Source: Streptomyces sporangiiformans
GTDB taxonomy: Bacteria; Actinomycetota; Actinomycetes; Streptomycetales; Streptomycetaceae
NCBI RefSeq assembly: GCF_005768555.2
Contig: NZ_VCHX02000069.1
Location: forward strand, 258 to 56,664
Length of the DNA: 56,407 nt
Direction of reading: 5' to 3'
The translations under genes were made by a program, and so were the position numbers. The notes below the pieces were generated by a model that was not told where the DNA came from, ran no database searches, and saw nothing but the letters and a program-made list of their open reading frames with translations. This document shows, one piece after another, positions 20,596 through 27,595 of this stretch; position 1 is the stretch's first letter, and each line of letters begins with the position of its first letter.

Positions 20596-20853
20596 GTGCA
20601 CGATGACCTTGTTGATCACCTGACGCGCTCCTCGGCCCTGAGCCGGGGCGAGGCGCTGCGTGTGATCCAGGATGTGCTCGCCTACTTCGACGAGACGACG
20701 GAGGACTACGTCCGTCGCCGCCACCGAGAGCTCCAGGCCCAGGGCCTGGTGAACTCGGCGATCTTCGAACGGATCACGGCGGACCTGAAGTACCGCGCGG
20801 TCGCACCGCCCGAGCTCACGCTCAGACAGCTGCGCCGCATCGTCTACGGCTGA
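20596..20853 (+). CDS. Small conserved-looking hypothetical protein
   Basis: An 85-residue soluble protein that I do not recognise. It is rich in charged helices (SRGEALRVIQDVLAYFDETTEDYVRRRHRELQAQG) and ends in ELTLRQLRRIVYG. Codon use and third-position GC are those of a real gene. The GTG at 20596 gives MHDDLVDHLTRSSALS; the frame runs further upstream to an ATG at 20518, but that part is AT-rich and unlike coding sequence. It sits 50 bp upstream of glmS2 on the same strand and may share its transcript. A function cannot be assigned. Confidence 0.6.
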   Translation: MHDDLVDHLTRSSALSRGEALRVIQDVLAYFDETTEDYVRRRHRELQAQGLVNSAIFERITADLKYRAVAPPELTLRQLRRIVYG

Positions 20854-20903
20854 CCGCCGGACGACAGAGCCGAACGAACGACAGAGGGGAACCGAGGGAA
20901 CGT

Positions 20904-22721
20904 ATGTGCGGAATCGTGGGATACATCGGCAGGCGTGATGTGGCACCGCTCCTCCTCGAAGGACTGCAGCGCCTCGAGTACCGGGGATACGACTCGGCGG
21001 GCATCGTCGTCAGCAGCCCGAAGACTCCCGGCCTCAAGATGGTCAAGGCCAAGGGCCGGGTCCGCGACCTGGAGGCGAAGGTCCCCGCCCGGTTCAAGGG
21101 CACCACCGGCATCGCCCACACCCGCTGGGCCACACACGGCGCTCCGTCCGACGTGAACGCGCACCCGCACCTGGACGCCGAGGGCAAGGTCGCCGTCGTC
21201 CACAACGGCATCATCGACAACGCCTCCGACCTGCGCAGGAAGCTGGAGGCCGACGGCGTCGAGTTCCTCTCCGAGACCGACACCGAGGTCCTCACCCACC
21301 TCATCGGCCGCTCGCAGGCCGTGAAGCTGGAGGACAAGGTCCGCGAGACGCTGCGCGTCATCGAGGGCACGTACGGCATCGCCGTCATGCACGCCGACTT
21401 CCCCGACCGCGTCGTGGTGGCCCGCAACGGCTCCCCGGTCGTCCTCGGCATCGGCGAGAAGGAGATGTTCGTCGCCTCCGACGTCGCCGCGCTCGTCGCG
21501 CACACCCGCCAGATCGTCACCCTCGACGACGGCGAGATGGCGACCCTCAAGGCCGACGACTTCCGTACGTACACCACCGAGGGCACCCGTACGACCGCTG
21601 AGCCGACCACCGTGGAGTGGGAGGCCGAGTCGTACGACATGGGCGGCCACGACACGTACATGCACAAGGAGATCCACGAGCAGGCCGACGCCGTGGACCG
21701 GGTGCTGCGCGGCCGCATCGACGACCGGTTCTCCACCGTGCACCTGGGCGGCCTGAACCTGGACGCCCGCGAGGCGCGCCAGATCCGCCGGGTGAAGATC
21801 CTCGGCTGCGGCACCTCGTACCACGCGGGCATGATCGGCGCCCAGATGATCGAGGAGCTGGCCCGTATCCCCGCGGACGCCGAGCCGGCCTCCGAGTTCC
21901 GCTACCGCAACGCGGTCGTCGACCCCGACACGCTGTACGTCGCGGTGTCCCAGTCCGGTGAGACGTACGACGTGCTGGCCGCCGTGCAGGAGCTGAAGCG
22001 GAAGGGCGCGCGGGTCCTCGGCATCGTGAACGTGGTCGGTTCGGCGATCGCCCGCGAGGCCGACGGCGGCATGTACGTGCACGCCGGTCCCGAGGTGTGC
22101 GTGGTGTCCACCAAGTGTTTCACCAACACCACGGTCGCCTTCGCGCTGCTCGCGCTGCACCTCGGCCGCACTCGCGACCTGTCGGTCTCCGACGGCAAGC
22201 GGATCATCGAGGGCCTGCGCAGGCTGCCCGGCCAGATCTCCGAGATGCTGGAGCAGGAGGCGGACATCAAGAAGCTGGCCGAGGACTACGCCGAGGCCCG
22301 CTCGATGCTCTTCATCGGCCGTGTACGCGGCTACCCGGTGGCCCGTGAGGCCTCGCTGAAGCTCAAGGAGGTCTCGTACATCCACGCCGAGGCCTATCCC
22401 GCCTCGGAGTTGAAGCACGGCCCGCTCGCGCTGATCGAGCCCGCGCTGCCCACCGTCGCGATCGTCCCCGACGACGACCTCCTGGAGAAGAACCGCGCGG
22501 CCCTGGAGGAGATCAAGGCCCGCAGCGGCAAGATCCTCGCGGTCGCCCACCGGGAGCAGGAGAAGGCCGACCAGACGATCGTCGTCCCCAAGAACGAGGA
22601 CGAGCTCGACCCGATCCTGATGGGCATCCCCCTCCAACTCCTCGCCTACCACACGGCCTTGGCCCTGGGCCGGGACATCGACAAGCCCAGGAACCTCGCC
22701 AAGTCCGTGACGGTGGAATAA
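20904..22721 (+). CDS. glmS: Glutamine-fructose-6-phosphate aminotransferase GlmS
   Basis: A 605-residue enzyme that makes glucosamine-6-phosphate from fructose-6-phosphate and glutamine, the entry to cell-wall aminosugar synthesis. The N-terminal nucleophile glutaminase starts MCGIVGYIGRRD (Cys2 is catalytic after Met removal) and includes THGAPSDVNAHPH and VVHNGIIDN. Two SIS isomerase domains follow, with GCGTSYHAGMIG and SQSGETYDV in the first and GRGYPVAREASLKLKE-like sequence (reads RVRGYPVAREASLKLKEVSY) in the second, ending KPRNLAKSVTVE. GAGGGGAACC lies upstream of the ATG. It corresponds in position to the glmS2 locus of S. coelicolor; whether it is the main or a second isozyme is not visible. 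A structured tandem repeat and strong terminator follow. Confidence 0.95.
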   Translation: MCGIVGYIGRRDVAPLLLEGLQRLEYRGYDSAGIVVSSPKTPGLKMVKAKGRVRDLEAKVPARFKGTTGIAHTRWATHGAPSDVNAHPHLDAEGKVAVVHNGIIDNASDLRRKLEADGVEFLSETDTEVLTHLIGRSQAVKLEDKVRETLRVIEGTYGIAVMHADFPDRVVVARNGSPVVLGIGEKEMFVASDVAALVAHTRQIVTLDDGEMATLKADDFRTYTTEGTRTTAEPTTVEWEAESYDMGGHDTYMHKEIHEQADAVDRVLRGRIDDRFSTVHLGGLNLDAREARQIRRVKILGCGTSYHAGMIGAQMIEELARIPADAEPASEFRYRNAVVDPDTLYVAVSQSGETYDVLAAVQELKRKGARVLGIVNVVGSAIAREADGGMYVHAGPEVCVVSTKCFTNTTVAFALLALHLGRTRDLSVSDGKRIIEGLRRLPGQISEMLEQEADIKKLAEDYAEARSMLFIGRVRGYPVAREASLKLKEVSYIHAEAYPASELKHGPLALIEPALPTVAIVPDDDLLEKNRAALEEIKARSGKILAVAHREQEKADQTIVVPKNEDELDPILMGIPLQLLAYHTALALGRDIDKPRNLAKSVTVE

Positions 22722-22770
22722 GGAATCCACAGGACCACCGAAGCGATAATTGAGGAACCCCCGCGGCGAT

Positions 22771-22854
22771 CAACCAGGTCCGCGAGAGCGGCGCCGGTTT
22801 AGGCGCAAGGGGGGCGCAACCAGGTCCGCGAGAGCGGCGCCGGTTCAGGCGCAA
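22771..22854. repeat. Two direct copies of a 38-bp structured repeat
   Basis: Copies at 22771-22808 and 22817-22854 differ at one base only (T versus C in GGTTTA/GGTTCA), with a 46-bp period. Each can fold into two neighbouring small hairpins: CCGC-GAGA-GCGG, with a GNRA-type loop, and CGCC-GGTTYA-GGCG. The single difference lies in the second loop and leaves the stems intact. The repeats lie in the 3' untranslated region of glmS just before its terminator. Confidence 0.75.
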
Positions 22855-22901
22855 AAAACGGCTCTCCGTGTGTGCCACCCGCACACGGAGAGCCGTTTTT
22901 T
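22853..22901. terminator. Strong bidirectional terminator
   Basis: A perfect 20-bp stem (left arm 22853-22872, right arm 22882-22901) with a 9-nt loop starts with A6 and ends with T6. It is therefore a canonical rho-independent terminator on both strands. It separates glmS from the convergent membrane-protein gene at 22942. Confidence 0.95.
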
Positions 22902-22941
22902 CAGGGAGCCGGGGCCGCCCAAACCCCGGCTCGCGGCTGCC

Positions 22942-23514
22942 TCAGCCGGTGGCCGTCACCCCCCGGCCGGCAGCGCGTCCTCGCGGCAGTGCGGTCGGCC
23001 AGTGGGCCAGGGCCGCCGTCGCCGCGTACCAGGCCGTCAGGCCGGACGCCGCCGCGAACCAGCCACCGGCCCTGGTGAGCGCCTCGGAGTCGCCGAACCG
23101 CGCGACGGCGAGGAGGAGAAGGGCGACGAAGAGCAGTCCGTACGCCCCGCGTGTGAGGGTGGCACCACTGGACGCACCGACGGTCAGGCTGAGCGCGACG
23201 AGCGCGAAGAGCAGCAGGAACAGCCCCGCCGCGTTGTCCGTGACCTGGGTGTCCGCGCCGACGCCCCAGGTGAACCAGAACGCCCCGAGCCCGGCGAACG
23301 CCGTACCCGTGAACCCGTCGCGGTCGCGCAGCGCGAGCAGACCGGCGACGAAGAGCGCGATGCCGCCTACATAGGTGGCGAGCGAGACGGCGTCCCCGGC
23401 TGTCACGCCGTCGATCACTTCGGTGTGACCGAGGCCGAAGGCCAGCAGGGTGACTCCGAGGGCGAGATGACCAAGTGTCGTGGTGGTGCTTCCCGCAGAG
23501 ACGTCGTTGTCCAC
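22942..23514 (-). CDS. GPR1/FUN34/YaaH-like small membrane protein (acetate carrier family)
   Basis: A 190-residue integral membrane protein with six predicted hydrophobic segments: about LGHLALGVTLLAFGLGH, AVSLATYVGGIALFVAGLLAL, FAGLGAFWFTWGVGAD, AAGLFLLLFALVALSLTV, GAYGLLFVALLLLAV and a last helix in the WYAATAALAHW region. Arrangement and the FWFTWG segment resemble the acetate/succinate channel family, though the usual N-terminal NPA motif is not evident. A GTG start at 23514 has AAGGGAG eight nucleotides upstream. It stands alone, with a hairpin-like dyad at 23584 in its upstream region. The assignment is moderate; transport of acetate is only inferred from the family. Confidence 0.65.
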   Translation of the reverse strand: MDNDVSAGSTTTTLGHLALGVTLLAFGLGHTEVIDGVTAGDAVSLATYVGGIALFVAGLLALRDRDGFTGTAFAGLGAFWFTWGVGADTQVTDNAAGLFLLLFALVALSLTVGASSGATLTRGAYGLLFVALLLLAVARFGDSEALTRAGGWFAAASGLTAWYAATAALAHWPTALPRGRAAGRGVTATG

Positions 23515-23762
23515 GGCGGGCTCCCTTCATGCACGTGCGGTGGTGCGGTGAGGTGCCGGTCGTGTGTCCGTCGACCGGCGAACGGTTTGTACCCTTCACA
23601 AGGGCACAAACCACCTCTACGCGCCAGTAGATTTGTCCACGCACAGAAGGATGTTGACGCTCTGGGCGACTCGTCTCACCTGGGACAACGGCGAGTTACG
23701 GAATGACAACGCCGGAGGCGTCGAGAACGGGCCGGGTGCGCTCGCGCGCGGGGCGCGCGGGT
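23515..23762. promoter_or_regulatory. Upstream region of the membrane-protein gene with interrupted dyad
   Basis: This 248-bp interval has no convincing gene. It contains a 29-bp interrupted palindrome at 23584-23612: GGTTTGT and ACAAACC as outer arms, CCCTT and AAGGG as inner arms, and one A/C mismatch. It lies 70-98 bp upstream of the GTG at 23514, where an operator or attenuator could act. Confidence 0.5.
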
Positions 23763-24290
23763 CTACGGAATGACGATCACCGGGCGCTGCGCGCGCTTCG
23801 CGAGCCGCCCCGCGACCGAGCCGAAGATCCGCCCGACGATGCCGTGCGTGGTGCCGACGACGATCGCGTTCGCCTCGTACTCCCGCCCGACCTCCTCGAG
23901 TTCGTGGCAGATGTCGCCGCCGCGCTCGACAAGGATCCACGGCACCTCGGACAGATATTCCGCACAGGCGAGTTCAAGCCCCAGCACCTCGGTGCGGTGG
24001 TCCGGAACATCGACGAAGACCGGGGGCTCACAGCCCGCCCACACCGTGGTCGGCAGCCGGTTGGCCACGTGCACGATGATCAGACCGGAGTCGGAGCGAT
24101 GCGCCATCCCGATCGCGTAGGCGAGGGCGCGTTCACTGGATGTCGAGCCGTCGAAGCCGACGACGACACCGTGCTTGAACGCCGGATCGCAGGACTGACG
24201 TGTTTGTTCCTCCGCCGAGGGCTCGGCCGCCTTGGGGTCGGCGACGGGGCGCTTGCGGTGCGCGGGATCGAAGAATTCTTGACCGGCCAT
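23763..24290 (-). CDS. Universal stress protein (UspA family)
   Basis: A 175-residue protein with a disordered N-terminal 35 residues followed by a single Usp domain. The domain starts HGVVVGFDGSTSSERALAYAIGMA (nucleotide-binding Asp) and ends with GTTHGIVGRIFGSVAGRLAKRAQRPVIVIP. The GxxGxGS-like ATP-binding loop is therefore recognisable, although the spacing HGIVGRIFGSVA is slightly divergent. The ATG at 24290 was chosen because the frame upstream is low-complexity and lacks a ribosome site. Such proteins act in stress adaptation; no partner is encoded nearby. Two small dyads in its upstream region might control it. Confidence 0.88.
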   Translation of the reverse strand: MAGQEFFDPAHRKRPVADPKAAEPSAEEQTRQSCDPAFKHGVVVGFDGSTSSERALAYAIGMAHRSDSGLIIVHVANRLPTTVWAGCEPPVFVDVPDHRTEVLGLELACAEYLSEVPWILVERGGDICHELEEVGREYEANAIVVGTTHGIVGRIFGSVAGRLAKRAQRPVIVIP

Positions 24291-24626
24291 GAGTGTCTCG
24301 GCGTTTTGATCCTCGTGGGTGGGACGACAGGTGCTACGGAGCTGTGTCCGGGAATCATCTTCCCAACCCCATACCCCCAAGGGTACGGCGGCACGCCTCC
24401 TCTGCCCAGATCCCGCACTCACCGCGGGAGGGTTCCCCGGAGCATGCACGAGAGAGCGCCCGCAACGCAATGGTTGCTGCCACGTACAGGCGGTTTGCAC
24501 GGGGTTTCGCGGGGCTTCACCCCGCGAGCCGCCGCCCTGCGCGCTGCCGTGACCGGCCCGCTACCGTGACCGGCCGGTCGGCGATGCGTTGAACCCCCGT
24601 ACACCGCCGCCCCAGGGAGCTACACC
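24291..24626. promoter_or_regulatory. Divergent promoter region with two short dyads
   Basis: This 336-bp interval between the stress protein and a small membrane protein has no gene I can support. It holds GGGAA-N5-TTCCC at 24350-24364 and TACCC-CCAA-GGGTA at 24372-24385. The second resembles the G/C-tract dyads bound by CsoR-type copper repressors, but this is only a visual likeness. Further on, GTGACCGGCCCGCTACCGTG (24549-24568) repeats GTGACCGGCC at 24565. Confidence 0.35.
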
Positions 24627-24959
24627 GTGCCCGGACCCTCGACCGCACCCCGGCCCTCCTCCAGGACGGCCGCCGCACAGGACAGGGTGAGCGATGTGAT
24701 CCGCTGGGCGGCCTTCAGCTGCGTCCTGGTTCCCCTGGTGCTCGTCGGGTACGGGACCTCCCTGGCCGCGGCGGCCGGCGCGGCCCTCGGTCTGGCCGCG
24801 GTGACCGGGGCATGCCGGGTCCTGCTGAGGCGCTCCGAGCGGGGTACGCCTCGCCTGCTGGCCGAGGAGCGGACGCCGCGCCACGGGCGGCGCGGCAGGG
24901 TCGGCGCGGGAGCGCGCGGAAGGTGCCGGTACTCCCGGGGATGCACGCCGGTTGACTGA
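24627..24959 (+). CDS. Small membrane-anchored hypothetical protein
   Basis: A 110-residue protein with a disordered Pro/Ser-rich N-terminus, one or two transmembrane helices (about residues 24-64, WAAFSCVLVPLVLVGYG and AAAAGAALGLAAVTGA), and a basic Arg/Gly-rich C-terminal tail. The GTG at 24627 is preceded by GGGAG ten nucleotides upstream. I do not recognise a family. Its location just upstream of adpA on the same strand is reminiscent of a conserved small gene there, but the 378-bp gap argues against an operon. Confidence 0.6.
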   Translation: MPGPSTAPRPSSRTAAAQDRVSDVIRWAAFSCVLVPLVLVGYGTSLAAAAGAALGLAAVTGACRVLLRRSERGTPRLLAEERTPRHGRRGRVGAGARGRCRYSRGCTPVD

Positions 24960-25284
24960 CCGGTTTGCGCGCACGGACCCATCGGTTTTCAGCCAACTTC
25001 TGGGAACCGCGCATTACTTGGCCGAAGGGGTCTTCAACCCCCGTTCGACCTGCACTGAAAGGGGCCCTAAGGGCGCCCGCACCCTACGGGGACCAGCCAC
25101 GCGGACGAGGCGCACTTCCCTGTAGGACCCACGAGTGCAACGCTTCGTGATCGAATGCTTCACGCCAAGTTGCCATGTCGACAATGTGCCGTGTGCCGAA
25201 CTGGTCACCCAGGCACCACGGGACACAGTAGATTCGATCTTGACTGTCTTACGGCGGGGGACTCGTGCAGGACCGAGGGGAAAC
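24960..25284. promoter_or_regulatory. adpA upstream regulatory region
   Basis: The 378 bp between the small membrane gene and adpA is AT-richer than its surroundings. In S. griseus this position holds the A-factor receptor (ArpA) operator and AdpA autoregulatory sites. Here a minus-strand TGGCGTGAAG (25158-25167) matches the AdpA consensus TGGCSNGWWY at 9 of 10 bases. A possible -10 box TAGATT occurs at 25230-25235 without a clear -35. No ArpA-type palindrome was recognised with confidence. Confidence 0.4.
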
Positions 25285-25341
25285 GTGCAGGAGCGACACA
25301 ACCGAGGAGCCGCGACCACCGAGGGGGGCTTAGCAGTATGA
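25285..25341 (+). CDS. Candidate adpA leader ORF containing a TTA codon
   Basis: A possible 18-residue leader peptide MQERHNRGAATTEGGLAV begins with GTG at 25285, four nucleotides after GAGGGG (25275-25280), and ends with a TGA that overlaps the adpA ATG (ATGA). Its third-last sense codon is the rare leucine TTA (25330-25332). The same frame is open upstream to a GTG at 25135 and includes another TTA at 25249. Termination at the adpA start would allow coupled reinitiation, making adpA translation sensitive to bldA twice. Whether it is translated is unknown. adpA also has its own GAGGGGGG ribosome site (25321-25328) within this ORF. Confidence 0.4.
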   Translation: MQERHNRGAATTEGGLAV

Positions 25342-26555
25342 GCCACGACTCCACTGCCGCGCCGGAAGCCGCGGCCCGGAAACTTTCCGGGCGACGCCGC
25401 AAGGAGATCGTCGCGGTGCTGCTGTTCAGCGGCGGCCCCATCTTCGAGAGTTCCATACCACTGTCGGTGTTCGGGATCGACCGCCAGGACGCCGGCGTGC
25501 CGCGCTACAGGCTGCTTGTCTGCGCGGGGGAGGAAGGGCCCCTGCGGACGACGGGGGGACTCGAACTGACCGCGCCCCATGGGCTGGAGGCGATCTCCAG
25601 GGCGGGCACCGTCGTCGTGCCGGCGTGGCGGTCGATCACCGCGCCACCGCCCCAGGAGGCGCTCGACGCCTTGCGCCGGGCCCATGAGGAGGGGGCCCGC
25701 ATAGTCGGGCTGTGCACCGGCGCCTTCGTACTGGCCGCGGCCGGCCTGCTGGACGGCCGTCCCGCGACCACTCACTGGATGTACGCGCCGACGCTGGCGA
25801 AGCGCTATCCGTCCGTCCACGTCGATCCCCGCGAACTGTTCGTGGACGACGGCGACGTGCTGACCTCGGCGGGTACGGCCGCGGGCATCGACCTGTGTCT
25901 GCACATCGTGCGGACGGACCACGGCAATGAAGCCGCCGGAGCCCTGGCCCGCCGCCTGGTGGTCCCGCCCCGGCGCAGCGGCGGCCAGGAGCGCTATCTC
26001 GATCGGTCTTTACCGGAGGAGATCGGCGCCGACCCGCTCGCGGAGGTCGTCGCCTGGGCGCTGGAGCACCTCCACGAACAGTTCGACGTGGAGACGCTGG
26101 CGGCACGCGCGTACATGAGCAGGCGTACGTTCGACCGCCGCTTCCGCTCTCTCACCGGGAGTGCCCCCCTGCAGTGGCTGATCACGCAGCGGGTGCTCCA
26201 GGCGCAGCGGCTGCTGGAGACGTCGGACTACTCGGTGGACGAGGTGGCGGGCCGCTGCGGCTTCCGCTCCCCGGTGGCCCTGCGCGGCCACTTCCGCCGT
26301 CAGCTCGGCTCGTCCCCCGCCGCGTACCGGGCGGCCTATCGCGCCCGGCGCCCGCAGTCCGACAAGCCGTCGGACCCGGACGGCGCGCCGCCACCGGTTC
26401 CTCAGGACGCCCCCGTACCCCTCCAGTCCCGCCGCACGGCCGCGGCGCACGCCGTGGGGCCGACCGCGTCCTTGTCCACGGACCCGGCGAAGGGCGCGAC
26501 GGAGTTGTACCTGCATGGGCGGCCGAGTGTGCCGGGGCAGCGGAGCGCTCAGTAG
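25338..26555 (+). CDS. adpA: Central developmental regulator AdpA
   Basis: A 405-residue AraC/XylS-type transcription factor that switches on morphological differentiation and secondary metabolism in Streptomyces. The N-terminal DJ-1/PfpI-like dimerisation domain (about 25-195) includes EIVAVLLFSGGPIFESSIPLSVFG and GLCTGAFVLAAAGLLDGRPATTH. The C-terminal AraC DNA-binding domain (about 235-335) has two HTH motifs, ARAYMSRRTFDRRFRSLTG and VAGRCGFRSPVALRGHFRRQ. The tail is disordered. Leu225 in the interdomain linker is a TTA codon (26010-26012), the known BldA checkpoint of this gene. The ATG at 25338 gives the standard N-terminus MSHDSTAAPEAAARKL. Monocistronic or followed by orn. Confidence 0.97.
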   Translation: MSHDSTAAPEAAARKLSGRRRKEIVAVLLFSGGPIFESSIPLSVFGIDRQDAGVPRYRLLVCAGEEGPLRTTGGLELTAPHGLEAISRAGTVVVPAWRSITAPPPQEALDALRRAHEEGARIVGLCTGAFVLAAAGLLDGRPATTHWMYAPTLAKRYPSVHVDPRELFVDDGDVLTSAGTAAGIDLCLHIVRTDHGNEAAGALARRLVVPPRRSGGQERYLDRSLPEEIGADPLAEVVAWALEHLHEQFDVETLAARAYMSRRTFDRRFRSLTGSAPLQWLITQRVLQAQRLLETSDYSVDEVAGRCGFRSPVALRGHFRRQLGSSPAAYRAAYRARRPQSDKPSDPDGAPPPVPQDAPVPLQSRRTAAAHAVGPTASLSTDPAKGATELYLHGRPSVPGQRSAQ

Positions 26556-26706
26556 AGAGCCATGGAGACATGGTGGTGAGCCGGGGATGAGACTCACCGC
26601 CTGAGGCGGGGCGTGGCGTGGTCGAAGGACCGTCGCCCGCCCCGCCTTGCTCGTGCCATGGCCCCATGCCTGCCCGCCTGTGGCCACGGGCCGTAGGGTG
26701 AGACAT

Positions 26707-27309
26707 ATGAACGATCGCATGGTGTGGATCGACTGCGAGATGACCGGCCTCTCGCTGTCCGACGACGCGCTCATCGAGGTGGCCGCGCTGGTCACCGACT
26801 CCGAGCTGAATGTGCTCGGAGAAGGGGTGGACATCGTGATCCGCCCGCCGGACGCGGCCCTGGAGACCATGCCGGAGGTCGTGCGCACCATGCACACCGC
26901 CTCGGGCCTCCTCTCCGAACTGGCCGCCGGTACGACACTGGCGGACGCCGAGGAGCAGGTCCTGGCCTACGTACGGGAGCACGTCAAGGAGCCGGGCAAG
27001 GCTCCGCTGTGCGGCAACTCGGTGGGCACGGACCGTGGCTTCCTGCTGCGCGACATGCCGACCCTGGAGGACTACCTCCACTACCGGATCGTCGATGTCT
27101 CCTCCATCAAGGAACTGGCTCGCCGCTGGTATCCCCGGGCGTACTTCAACAGCCCGGAGAAGAACGGCAACCACAGAGCCCTGGCGGACATCCGCGAATC
27201 CATCGCCGAACTCCGCTACTACCGCGAGGCGATCTTCGTCCCGCAGCCGGGACCGGACTCGGACACGGCCCGTACGATCGCCGCGAAACACGTCCTGCCC
27301 GCGAGTTGA
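26707..27309 (+). CDS. orn: Oligoribonuclease
   Basis: A 200-residue 3'-to-5' exoribonuclease of the DEDDh family that degrades 2-5 nt RNAs, including pGpG from c-di-GMP breakdown. The active-site residues are visible: WIDCEMTGL (Asp and Glu), [11 protein letters not shown] (Asp) and [10 protein letters not shown] (His and Asp). The ATG at 26707 yields [14 protein letters not shown], the family N-terminus. Its place directly after adpA is the conserved streptomycete arrangement (ornA), and loss of it affects development there. pGpG removal links it functionally to cdgA at the far end of this window. The 151-bp gap from adpA may contain its own promoter. Confidence 0.96.
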   Translation: MNDRMVWIDCEMTGLSLSDDALIEVAALVTDSELNVLGEGVDIVIRPPDAALETMPEVVRTMHTASGLLSELAAGTTLADAEEQVLAYVREHVKEPGKAPLCGNSVGTDRGFLLRDMPTLEDYLHYRIVDVSSIKELARRWYPRAYFNSPEKNGNHRALADIRESIAELRYYREAIFVPQPGPDSDTARTIAAKHVLPAS

Positions 27310-27402
27310 CGCCCCGCGAAAGGCGGGCGCGAGCACCCCTTCGGACCCTGTACACTTTTTCTTGGCCGGTCGGGAAGTCCACGCGGACAACCACCGGTCA
27401 TG

Positions 27403-27475
27403 GTGGGTGTAGCTCAGCTGGTAGAGCACCTGGTTGTGGTCCAGGATGCCGCGGGTTCAAGTCCCGTCACTCACC
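27403..27475 (+). tRNA. tRNA-His (anticodon GTG)
   Basis: A complete cloverleaf: 7-bp acceptor GTGGGTG/CACTCAC with one G-U pair, D arm GCTC/GAGC, anticodon stem CCTGG/CCAGG with loop TTGTGGT giving anticodon GTG at 27436-27438, and T arm GCGGG-TTCAAGT-CCCGT (terminal G-T pair). The base before it is G (27402), consistent with the extra G-1 of tRNA-His, and the discriminator is C. CCA is not encoded. A possible -10 TACACT lies at 27349. Confidence 0.97.
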
Positions 27476-27485
27476 CTCAATGATC

Positions 27486-27517
27486 AAGGCCCGGCCTGCG
27501 AAAGCAGGTCGGGCCTT
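27486..27517 (+). terminator. Terminator after tRNA-His
   Basis: A 14-bp stem with one G-T pair (AAGGCCCGGCCTGC with GCAGGTCGGGCCTT) is closed by a GAAA tetraloop, 10 bp after the tRNA. It ends in TT rather than a long T-tract. Beyond it, CACGGGAAC occurs at 27533 and 27544 and again as an inverted GTTCCC-ACGGGAA near 27561. Confidence 0.85.
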
Positions 27518-27595
27518 ATCTGTTGCCGCTCCCACGGGAACATCACGGGAACACGGACCCGTTCCCACGGGAAGGCAGCCCCGTTCCCGCGCGCC

